In this document: positions 43,952-51,596 of the stretch, in pieces
How positions within the stretch are numbered: the stretch's first letter is position 1
Layout: every line of letters starts with the position of its first letter
Assembly (NCBI GenBank): GCA_965116115.1
Contig: OZ220486.1
Coordinates: 1,860,001-1,924,000, forward strand
From: JAPOXR01 sp965116115
GTDB lineage: Bacteria; Pseudomonadota; Alphaproteobacteria; Rhodobacterales; Rhodobacteraceae
Direction of reading: 5' to 3'
Length of the DNA stretch: 64,000 nt
Translations under genes and position numbers: made by a program
Notes under the pieces: generated by a model
Databases searched by the model: none
Told to the model about the DNA's origin: nothing
Seen by the model: only the letters and a program-made list of their open reading frames with translations

Positions 43952-44269
43952 TCACGCAACCGCACCGAGGCCGTTCTTCGCCACCAGCGTCAGCAGCTTC
44001 AACGAGGTGCCGCGGGGACGCTTCTCGCCGCGCTCCCACTGGCTCACCAGACCCGTCGTCACGTTGAGGTAGCGCGCGAACACCGCTTGGCTCGCATGCT
44101 CGCGCAGCCGAAGCGCGCGAATGTCCTCCGGCGTCATTTCCTTCACGGGCGTGAGACACATTTCGTCGAACTTCCGCATGGTCCGTTTCGACATCAGGCC
44201 CGCTTCGGCCAGGCCGAGCGCCGCCTCGTGCACCGAAGCCAGCACCTCGCTCTCATACTGCTTGGTCAT
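43952..44269 (-). CDS. HigA-type antitoxin (HTH)
   Basis: This 105-residue protein has the HigA2/NadS plan. The N-terminal LASVHEAALGLAEAGLMSKRTMRKFDEMCL is followed by an XRE helix-turn-helix, IRALRLREHASQAVFARYLN, then VTTGLVSQWERGEKRPRG. It neutralises the RelE-like toxin encoded immediately upstream and represses the operon. The start overlaps the toxin end by 17 bases. It is intact, while the toxin is frameshifted. Confidence 0.85.
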   Translation of the reverse strand: MTKQYESEVLASVHEAALGLAEAGLMSKRTMRKFDEMCLTPVKEMTPEDIRALRLREHASQAVFARYLNVTTGLVSQWERGEKRPRGTSLKLLTLVAKNGLGAVA

Positions 44270-44653
44270 CGCATTCCACCTCGATTATCGATCCAGTCGC
44301 CTGCGCGGCCGCAAGACCCGCCGCATCCAGCGCCAAGTACTCGTTTGCCAGTGATCGCAGCTCCGAAAGTTCCTTGCGCCGGGTGTTGTCCCGGTCGCTT
44401 TTTGCAAATCCGTGCACGAAGAACGCCAGTTCGTCTTGACGGAACAGCACGATCATGCGGAACCCGCCGGACCGGCCGCCGTCCTTGCGGGCGATGCGCT
44501 GCTTGATGACGCCGCCGCCGATGTCGGCGTCGATCAGCCCCTCTCCGGCGCGTCGGACGGCCTCGCACAATGCCGCATCCTCCAGCCCCCCGGGTCGGCG
44601 AAACGGGCGAACGCCTTGGTCTTGAACGTCTGCAACCCGAGCCTCGCGCACAT
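44253..44653 (-). pseudogene. RelE/HigB2-family toxin, frameshifted in a G6 run
   Basis: The core (GLIDADIGGGVIKQRIARKD, GRSGGFRMIVLFRQDELAFF, VHGFAKSDRDN, SELRSLANEYLAL) is that of a HigB-2/RelE mRNA interferase. The family N-terminus (LQTFKTKAFARFAD) is found from ATG 44653 in a different frame from the core. The two frames meet at the C6 run 44586-44591 (G6 in the gene), where one extra G would restore FADPGGLEDAAL. The toxin is thus off in this sequence, whether by mutation, slippage or error. Confidence 0.75.
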
Positions 44654-44663
44654 CCGCCTTCAT

Positions 44664-45208
44664 GCTTCTTCTTATTTTGCCTGGTTTGGCTTTTCAACTC
44701 GCGCCGCGCTACTGTCCGCCGCACGGCCGTCCTGCTGCTGCCTCCATCCACGCGCCTCCCACTGGCAGGAGGAGAAGGCTGGCCGTGAGCGGGACGGCGG
44801 TCGGCGCTCCAGAGGGAGGTGAACGCTGCCGCCGTTCCCATTCACCTGTCGGAGAGGCAATGCACGATGCAGGCAGCAATCGCACCGTGCGGCGACGCAC
44901 GCACCAATCTCATCCATTTCGTCGACTACGTGCTGGCCATGGGCCGCATCGTCGGCTTCCGCTAGTCGAAACAGCAGCCGCTGCCGGGACCGCTAAATTG
45001 TTTCGAAAGAGATGACAAAATTCAGTCCGCCGTAGCGCTCATCAAAAATACACAGTTAACAGTAATAAAATGAATGGACATCGGCTGCCAGGCTGGCCGA
45101 GATTCAAAGCTGCGAAGATCGAATTGCTATGGTTTCGGAATTATCGACGTGGAACTGTTCGCCACGGTCCACCGGATTCGCGCATGCAGTTTCAAGATGA
45201 GCGGCAGT
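44664..45208. other. 545-base gap, nothing recognised
   Basis: This lies between the toxin start and the iron-sulfur scaffold gene stop. Open frames on both strands show no domain. The promoter for the toxin-antitoxin pair should be near 44660-44750. Confidence 0.35.
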
Positions 45209-45664
45209 TCAGGCGGGCAATTTGCTTTCCACTGCCTGGTCAAATGCCGACAATGTCGCATTCAGCGCCAGCATGATGGATGCGTGCCGGTTCCTGTAGT
45301 CTTTGGCAGGCTCCAGCACATGCATTTCATCAAACGGCGGAGACGGCGGCATTCCGTTATCCTTGAGCATGGCCTCAAGTTCGGCCTGTGCGGAGACAAT
45401 CTCCTGCCGTCTGCGCCCGATAATGTTCTTGCCGACAACGGATGCGGCGGCCTGGCCGAGGGCGCATGCCTTTACATTTTGGCCGAAGTCAGTGACAATG
45501 CCGTCTTTGACAATGATATCAACCGTGATGGTCGAGCCGCAAAGGGGCGAACGGACTTTGGCTGTGGCATGCGGATGCTCGAGCCGGGAGGTCAGGGGAA
45601 TGTCCGCTGCCAGCGCAAGGATTTTCTGCGAGTACAGTTTTATGAGTTCGGTAGCATCGTTCAT
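45209..45664 (-). CDS. Iron-sulfur cluster assembly scaffold protein (IscU/NifU-like)
   Basis: This 151-residue protein has the alphaproteobacterial stand-alone scaffold pattern. It starts LIKLYSQKILALAADIPLTSRL, the first ligand Cys is in RSPLCGSTITVD, and the second is in VKACALGQAAASVVG. DYRNRHASIMLALNATLSAF comes near the end. The third cysteine of classical IscU is replaced by the RHAS motif, as in this subfamily. It likely supports Fe-S assembly, but the exact role is unproven. It is divergent from hisI, with 75 bases between them. Confidence 0.88.
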   Translation of the reverse strand: MNDATELIKLYSQKILALAADIPLTSRLEHPHATAKVRSPLCGSTITVDIIVKDGIVTDFGQNVKACALGQAAASVVGKNIIGRRRQEIVSAQAELEAMLKDNGMPPSPPFDEMHVLEPAKDYRNRHASIMLALNATLSAFDQAVESKLPA

Positions 45665-45739
45665 TCAAAACTCGCGGAACAATCGCGCTGAGCCTGAATG
45701 TAAGGCATGCACGGTGAGAATAAAAGGTCGGTCGGAATC

Positions 45740-46093
45740 ATGAATTTACACGAACTGAAATTTAATTCCGCCGGTTTGATACCGGTGGTTGTCCAAGACG
45801 CTGAAATCGGCGACGTCCTCATGATGGCTTGGATGAACCGCGAAGCCGTGCGGCGAACCCTCGCGGTGTCGCGCATGACATACTGGTCTCGTTCACGGGA
45901 GTGTTTCTGGGTGAAGGGGGAGACAAGCGGCAATGTCCAGGAACTCGTGAATCTCAAGGCGGACTGTGACCGCGACTGCCTGTTGGCGAGCGTCAGACAG
46001 ACCGGCGTCGCCTGCCACACCGGGACGCGCAGCTGCTTCAATGAAATTCTCGGACCGGCCTCCGCGGAAAGCGAGGCCGGCGGCACGGTTTGA
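45740..46093 (+). CDS. hisI: Phosphoribosyl-AMP cyclohydrolase
   Basis: HisI opens the adenine ring of phosphoribosyl-AMP in histidine synthesis (third step). LMMAWMNREAVRRTL, SRSRECFWVKGETSGN and the metal-binding DCDRDCLL plus CHTGTRSCF are family signatures with the zinc cysteines. An Arg replaces the usual Gly between the aspartates. ATG 45740 gives 117 residues, normal for the monofunctional form. An in-frame ATG at 45707 is less likely. The 3' end is one base from the gluQ stop on the other strand. Confidence 0.94.
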   Translation: MNLHELKFNSAGLIPVVVQDAEIGDVLMMAWMNREAVRRTLAVSRMTYWSRSRECFWVKGETSGNVQELVNLKADCDRDCLLASVRQTGVACHTGTRSCFNEILGPASAESEAGGTV

Positions 46094-46094
46094 A

Positions 46095-46964
46095 TCACAT
46101 CCCGACAAGCCGCCGGATGCTGCCGGGAGTGTGGCCTGACTGGCGCAGCTCGCTGATGGCGGTCGAACCGCTGCGTTTCGCCAACCGCCGCCCGGAGGCG
46201 TCGCGAATCAAACGGTGATGGTCCCATACCGGCGGTTTAAGATCCAGAAGCGCCTGCAGAAGTCTATGGATTTGAGTCTCGCCGAATAAGTCTTCGCCGC
46301 GGCTGATATGCGTGATTTCTTGGCAGCTGTCATCAACAACCACTGAAAGATGGTAGGATGTCATTATGTTCCTGCGCGCGAGCACGATATCGCCGCGGCC
46401 GTGCATCAAGTTCAGCGGGTCCAGGAAATACGTGCCGCCGCACTGCGCTCCGATATCCTTATAGCTGAGTTTCTTAACAGCGCGGCCGCCGCCGAGAGCT
46501 TCAACCGCCTTCGCCATATTCAGACGGATGGCGTCATCCGGTCCGGCCTGCTCAATCGCCCGCGTCCGGCATGTGCCCGGATATACGTTCAGCGACTGCG
46601 CAGCATTCCGTTTTTTGCCCGGCAGTTCCTGCGGAGCGGACTGCGAGTTGAGAATATCGCGCCGCGTGCATCGGCAGGGATAGCAGATACCCAGGTCAGT
46701 CAGCTTTTTCAGGGCGTTCGCGTAGAATTCGCCCCGTTGCGACTGACGCATCACCGGCAGCGGCCATTTCAATCCAAGCCAGGCCAGATCATGAAAAATG
46801 GCTTCAACATGCGTCTCCCGGCACCTTTCGGCGTCAATGTCCTCGATGCGGAGAAGAAACTCACCTTCCGCCCGGCGCGTATTTTCCCAGACGGTCAGCG
46901 CCGAGAATGCATGGCCTAGATGAAGCCGTCCGGTCGGCGACGGAGCGAACCTTTCCCGCCGCAT
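46095..46964 (-). CDS. gluQ: Glutamyl-Q tRNA(Asp) synthetase
   Basis: GluQ is a truncated glutamyl-tRNA synthetase that attaches Glu to queuosine in the tRNA(Asp) anticodon. It shows class I motifs (FAPSPTGRLHLGHAFSAL as HIGH and RLAKRSGS as KMSKS). LLRIEDIDAERCRETHVEAI and a zinc ligand region CYPCRCTRRDI are present. It has 289 residues and lacks the anticodon-binding domain, the hallmark of GluQ rather than GltX. It directly follows the methyltransferase gene (stop to start within one base). Confidence 0.94.
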   Translation of the reverse strand: MRRERFAPSPTGRLHLGHAFSALTVWENTRRAEGEFLLRIEDIDAERCRETHVEAIFHDLAWLGLKWPLPVMRQSQRGEFYANALKKLTDLGICYPCRCTRRDILNSQSAPQELPGKKRNAAQSLNVYPGTCRTRAIEQAGPDDAIRLNMAKAVEALGGGRAVKKLSYKDIGAQCGGTYFLDPLNLMHGRGDIVLARRNIMTSYHLSVVVDDSCQEITHISRGEDLFGETQIHRLLQALLDLKPPVWDHHRLIRDASGRRLAKRSGSTAISELRQSGHTPGSIRRLVGM

Positions 46965-47582
46965 TCAGGTCTTTTGCATCACGTAGACTGTCGAAGTCAT
47001 GTCAATGCCGGGCAGATGATCTCCGTGCTGCCTGAACAGCAGATGCACGGCCGCGGTATCGACATACTCATAAACACGCTGCGCGAACTGCGGTTCTTTA
47101 AGCGTGCGCTCGTTGAAAGAGAACGTGAGAGTGCCGCCCGAGGGCAGGGCTCCGTACAGATCGTCCATGAGAGTCACAGGGGCCGCCCCGGCGCTGATGA
47201 CGCCCACCGCCGTAATATGGCGGTAGGTTCCCGGCGGAAAGGCCACGGGATTCGCTTCTTCTGAGACCCACAGTCTGCGGTACAGGTTTTTCTTCCGGGC
47301 GGCTTCCAGCATCTGCTCTGAGATGTCACATCCGTCAATTTCCGCGAAACCCGCGCCGGCCAGCGCTTCACCGGAAATTCCGGTTCCGCAGCCGAAGTCC
47401 AGCACTGGACCGTCAAGGTCGTCCACGCTGGCCGCAAGCGCGTCCGCGCAGCGTTTCGGGGTGGCGTAGCCCTGTTCCGTTACTTCTTCTTCGTAGCTCT
47501 GCGACCATTCATCATAAAATGATTTGATGTCTGATTGAACTTGTGTGCCGCAGAGCTCTTTCAAGAACTGTCTTTTTGACAA
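46965..47582 (-). CDS. Class I SAM-dependent methyltransferase
   Basis: This 205-residue methyltransferase has SDIKSFYDEWSQSYEEEVTE at the N-terminus and motif I PVLDFGCGTGISGEALAGAGF. EIDGCDISEQMLEAARKK and the later GGTLTFSFNERTL also fit. The pattern resembles the METTL27/TPMT-like group, but the substrate is unknown. It abuts gluQ, suggesting cotranscription, and lies 82 bases downstream of gyrA on the same strand. Confidence 0.8.
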   Translation of the reverse strand: MSKRQFLKELCGTQVQSDIKSFYDEWSQSYEEEVTEQGYATPKRCADALAASVDDLDGPVLDFGCGTGISGEALAGAGFAEIDGCDISEQMLEAARKKNLYRRLWVSEEANPVAFPPGTYRHITAVGVISAGAAPVTLMDDLYGALPSGGTLTFSFNERTLKEPQFAQRVYEYVDTAAVHLLFRQHGDHLPGIDMTSTVYVMQKT

Positions 47583-47664
47583 ACCTGGTCTCCGATTCTC
47601 CCCTGCTATTCAATTCTTCCGAACCGAATTCCCGCGGAGCAAAGCCGTTGGCCCGCCGCGGGAA

Positions 47665-50397
47665 TTATTCTCCCGTCTCATTCGCGTCCGCATCAGCCTT
47701 GTCTTCCGGCTCACTGATCCGTGCGACCGCAGCGACCTCTTCGCCGTCAGCCAGATTCATGACCCGTACGCCGCCGGCAGACCGGGACTGGAAGGAGATA
47801 TCAGAAACCCCGCACCTTATTGACTGTCCGCTGTCCGTCGCGATCATGATCTGGTCTTCAATCCTGACTGAAAGGAAAGCGACGATTCCCCCGTCGCGCA
47901 TGGCTTTGACGCCGATTCCGCCGCGCCCCTTTGTCGGGTAATCAAAGGATGATGTCAGTTTGCCCTTGCCGTTGCGGGAGATAGTCAGCAGAAGACATTC
48001 GGCGTTAAGCATGTCGCTGTATTCCGACTGAGTCAGCGCCGCCTGCTCGTCCGAGGCTGTTCCCGTGTCTTCTGTTTCTTCCGAATGCTCGGAGTCAGCG
48101 TTTCTGGCTTTCAAAAACGCCTCTCTTTTCGGGTAACTGATTTCGTAGCCGGGAATCACTTCCATCGCGACAACCCGGTCGCCGTTCCGCAGGCGCATTC
48201 CCCGGACGCCCGTGCTGGTGCGCGAGGCGAATATCCGGACATCCCCGACCGAGAACCGGTTGGCTTGCCCATGGGCGCTCGCAAGCAGCACATTATCTGA
48301 GTCGGAACATATACAAGCATTGACGAGCGTGACTCCGTCCGGCAGCCGCATAGCGATTTTTCCTCCCGGTTTCACATTGGCAAAATCAGACAATTGATTC
48401 CTGCGGACGATACCGGCGGAATTCGCGAACACGATCTGCCGGTCTTGCCAACGGTCTTCTTCGATATCGATGGGAGTGATCGCAGCGATCGACACGCCGG
48501 GATCAATCGGCAGAACATTCACAACAGCTTTCCCCTTCGCGTTCCGGCCTGAGCGGGGAAGTTTCCAGGCTTTGATTTTGTAGACAAAGCCGTCAGTCGT
48601 GAAGAACAGAAGAGCGTCATGGGTGTTCACGACATACTGCGCGGTGACGAAGTCTTCATCCTTTGTGGACATGCCCGCCAAACCCTTTCCGCCTCGGCGC
48701 TGGGCACGGAATTCTGAAAGCGGAGTGCGCTTGATGTAGCCGCCGTGGGTCACCGTGACGACCACATTCTCAGGCTCAATGAGGTCTTCGTCGTCAATTT
48801 CTTCTTCAAATTCAGAAATCCGAGTACGCCGGGGAACCGCGAAAAGCTCTTTCACTTCGCGCAGCTCGTCGGAGATGATGGACTTGATGCGGGATCCGGA
48901 GGACAGGATGTTAAGGCAGTCGAGGATTTTCTCCGCCAGTTTCTGCAGTTCATCCGTGATTTCCTGGATTCCCATAGCGGTGAGGCGCTGCAGCCGCAGA
49001 TCGAGAATCGCCCGCGCCTGGACATCCGAGAGCCGGTAGGAGCCGTCTTCACCGATCGCATTCAAAGGGTCGTCTATGAGCCGGACGTAGTCCGCGATGT
49101 CCGCCGCGGGCCAGTCTTTCTCCCTGAGCCGTGAACGCGCCACGGCGGGATCGGGCGAACTGCGGATGATATTCACGACTTCGTCGATATTGGATGCGGC
49201 GACCGCGAGGCCGCAGAGCAAATGGCTGCGGGCCCGGGCGCGGCCCAGTTCATCCGCCGTCCGCCGGCTGACAACCTCCTCGCGGAATTCGACGAATGAC
49301 CGCAGAATCCTGTCCAGAGGCATCCGCTCCGGCCGTCCGCCGTTAAGGGCCAGCATATTGCAGTTGAAAGCCGCCTCCATCTGCGTGTTTTTCCACAGCT
49401 GGTTCAGCACGATTTCGGGGGTCGCATCGCGCTTCAGTTCAATCACCACGCGGACGCCGCTCCTGTCGGATTCATCCCTGACACCGGATATGCCTTCGAC
49501 TTTGCGGTCCCGGACAACGAGGGCGATTCGCTCGACCATGTCCGCCTTGTTAACTTGATAGGGAATCTCTTCCACAATGATCGCGTAACGGTCCTGGCGG
49601 ATTTCCTCGGTCTTCGTCTTGGCCCGGATGATGATCTGTCCGCGGCCGGTCGTGTATGTCTTCAGGGCACCCATTCGCCCTTGAATAACGCCGCCTGTCG
49701 GAAAATCGGGCGCCGGAATCAGCTCCATAAGGCGTTCAAGGGAAATGTCCGGATTTTCAATCAAAGCAAGGGCGGCGTCGATAACCTCGCCGAGATTGTG
49801 CGGAGGAATATTGGTCGCCATGCCGACCGCGATTCCGCCGCCGCCGTTAACGAGAATATTCGGATACCGCGCAGGCAGGACTGTCGGTTCCCGGTCCTTG
49901 CCGTCATAATTGTCCTGAAAATCGACGGTGTTGCGGTCAATGTCCGCAAGCAGCGGCTGGGCGGCCTTCGCCATGCGCACTTCAGTGTAACGCATGGCCG
50001 CCGGATTGTCGCCGTCCATGGATCCGAAATTGCCTTGGCCGTCCAGCAGCGGCAGGGACATGGAAAAATCCTGCGCCATGCGGACCAGAGCGTCATAAAT
50101 GGCGGCATCGCCGTGCGGGTGGAATTTCCCCATGACATCGCCAACCGGCCGGGCTGACTTGCGGTAAGGCTTGTCATGGGAGTTTCCTGACTCGTGCATC
50201 GCATATAGGATGCGGCGGTGAACCGGCTTCAATCCGTCACGCAAGTCAGGGATGGCCCGTGAAACGATCACGCTCATCGCGTAGTCCAGATACGCGGAGC
50301 GCATTTCTTCAACTATGGATACAACCGGCCCTCCGGGGGCTTGGGGTATGTCGTCTTCCCCGGAGCCGGCCGGCGGCTCATCAAACGCAGTATTCAA
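47665..50397 (-). CDS. gyrA: DNA gyrase subunit A
   Basis: GyrA is the cutting and rejoining subunit of gyrase. The catalytic Tyr is in AAMRYTEVRMAK. The quinolone region reads GKFHPHGDAAIYDALVRMAQ, with Ala at the position of E. coli Ser83, a residue common in alphaproteobacteria and linked to lower quinolone susceptibility. The GyrA box appears as QRRGGKGLAG, and the beta-pinwheel repeats (VTVTHGGYIKRTPLSEF, LLLTISRNGKGKLTSSFDYP) follow. It has 910 residues, including an acidic insert (SEHSEETEDTGTASDEQ) in the C-terminal domain. It ends 82 bases before a methyltransferase. Confidence 0.98.
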   Translation of the reverse strand: MNTAFDEPPAGSGEDDIPQAPGGPVVSIVEEMRSAYLDYAMSVIVSRAIPDLRDGLKPVHRRILYAMHESGNSHDKPYRKSARPVGDVMGKFHPHGDAAIYDALVRMAQDFSMSLPLLDGQGNFGSMDGDNPAAMRYTEVRMAKAAQPLLADIDRNTVDFQDNYDGKDREPTVLPARYPNILVNGGGGIAVGMATNIPPHNLGEVIDAALALIENPDISLERLMELIPAPDFPTGGVIQGRMGALKTYTTGRGQIIIRAKTKTEEIRQDRYAIIVEEIPYQVNKADMVERIALVVRDRKVEGISGVRDESDRSGVRVVIELKRDATPEIVLNQLWKNTQMEAAFNCNMLALNGGRPERMPLDRILRSFVEFREEVVSRRTADELGRARARSHLLCGLAVAASNIDEVVNIIRSSPDPAVARSRLREKDWPAADIADYVRLIDDPLNAIGEDGSYRLSDVQARAILDLRLQRLTAMGIQEITDELQKLAEKILDCLNILSSGSRIKSIISDELREVKELFAVPRRTRISEFEEEIDDEDLIEPENVVVTVTHGGYIKRTPLSEFRAQRRGGKGLAGMSTKDEDFVTAQYVVNTHDALLFFTTDGFVYKIKAWKLPRSGRNAKGKAVVNVLPIDPGVSIAAITPIDIEEDRWQDRQIVFANSAGIVRRNQLSDFANVKPGGKIAMRLPDGVTLVNACICSDSDNVLLASAHGQANRFSVGDVRIFASRTSTGVRGMRLRNGDRVVAMEVIPGYEISYPKREAFLKARNADSEHSEETEDTGTASDEQAALTQSEYSDMLNAECLLLTISRNGKGKLTSSFDYPTKGRGGIGVKAMRDGGIVAFLSVRIEDQIMIATDSGQSIRCGVSDISFQSRSAGGVRVMNLADGEEVAAVARISEPEDKADADANETGE

Positions 50398-50724
50398 GGT
50401 GAGAGTTTATCCCGCACAGTTCAATTTATAGTGTATGGCAACATATTTCATCACAAGATGAATGTAAAATCGGCTGGTTCCGAAATGCGCCGGTCTCAAT
50501 GGAACAGCGCCTGAAAAAACCGGCCCGGCGTCTGTCAGCCGTCTTGTGCCGGTGAAGCCCGGCGGAATCAGTCGATGCTCATGCGGTCAGTCGCGTCGCC
50601 AAGCCTTCGTTGGCTGTGCCCGCGGATTCAAGACCGCGGTGCCGCAGCTATCTTCCGGTCCCGCAAACAGGCACAGCGATTCACCTGCCGCGTGCCTTAT
50701 ACCTTCACCGCGAGCCCGGTCTTA
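50398..50724. other. Gap between ssb and gyrA
   Basis: 327 bases. An AT-rich stretch near 50425-50475 probably holds the gyrA promoter on the minus strand. I found no gene or RNA. Confidence 0.35.
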
Positions 50725-51237
50725 TCAGAATGGAATTTCATCATCGTCATCTTCCAGAGGATCAGACCTGTCGGGACCCTTGGATAATCCGGGCCCGCCG
50801 CTGGCGGCACCGGCTGGGTCGGGAGGCTGACCCCCATAGCCCTGTGATCTTCCGTAAGCCGCGCCGTCAGACTGTGGCGGATCGGCTCGGGCTCCCAGCA
50901 GACATAACTCTCCGCCAAAATTGCGAACCGCGATTTCAGTCGAGTAGCGGTCCCGGCCTTCCTGATCCTGCCATTTGCGGGTTTCCAGTTGGCCTTGTAT
51001 GTAAACTTTTTCGCCTTTCCGAAGATACTGTTCCGCAATTCGAACCAAGTTCTCGTTGAAAATCGTGACTTGGTGCCACTCGGTCCGCTCGCGGTTCTCA
51101 CCGGTGTTGCGGTCTCTCCACCGTTCGCTGGTAGCTAATCGGAGTCGGCAATATTTCGCTCCGGAAGGAAACTCCCGTATCTCAGGGTCCGCGCCGAGAT
51201 TGCCGAGCAAAATGACCTTGTTAACTGAGCCTGCCAT
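50725..51237 (-). CDS. ssb: Single-stranded DNA-binding protein
   Basis: SSB coats single-stranded DNA in replication and repair. The OB fold starts AGSVNKVILLGNLGADPEIR and includes KYCRLRLATSERWRDRNTGE, then WHQVTIFNENLVRIAEQYLRKG. A Gly/Pro-rich linker follows, and the canonical acidic tip EDDDDEIPF recruits partner proteins. It has 170 residues. It is divergent from uvrA, as in many alphaproteobacteria. Confidence 0.97.
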   Translation of the reverse strand: MAGSVNKVILLGNLGADPEIREFPSGAKYCRLRLATSERWRDRNTGENRERTEWHQVTIFNENLVRIAEQYLRKGEKVYIQGQLETRKWQDQEGRDRYSTEIAVRNFGGELCLLGARADPPQSDGAAYGRSQGYGGQPPDPAGAASGGPGLSKGPDRSDPLEDDDDEIPF

Positions 51238-51596
51238 GCCGCTCCTCCTAAGAATGCGATTGTGACGCTGCCGAACGAAAAATACTCGGCGCCGCCGCCA
51301 TGATTCCTATATGACATGAAATTCCGCAAGCGAAATCATGTCTGAACCGCGCAGACCTTTCCGGATTCGCCGGATGTTCGCCGGCGGATACCGCTCTGCT
51401 GCTGCCCGGCAAATCCGGTCATGCGGTCTGCCAGCGCGGACCGGCGAATTTCAATGGCGGTTTATTATTTTGTAATTCAATAAGTTAACAAAGGTTATGA
51501 TATAGAAAGTTGAGCCGCGATGAAAATCCGAGTTTCCGAATCATTGCCGCCGCACGCCGGCTGCCTTATCTGCATGCCTGATCTGGGGAGCCGGAC
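51238..51596. other. Divergent ssb-uvrA promoter region
   Basis: 359 bases. From about 51460 the sequence is AT-rich (TTGTAA at 51470, TATGAT at 51496), probably carrying the uvrA promoter, although the spacing is longer than usual. I did not find an alphaproteobacterial LexA box (GTTC-N7-GTTC or its complement) here. Confidence 0.35.

Noticed and set aside
51238..51596. A LexA (SOS) box between ssb and uvrA
   Set aside because: No GTTC-N7-GTTC or complement was found in the spacer, so SOS control is not claimed.
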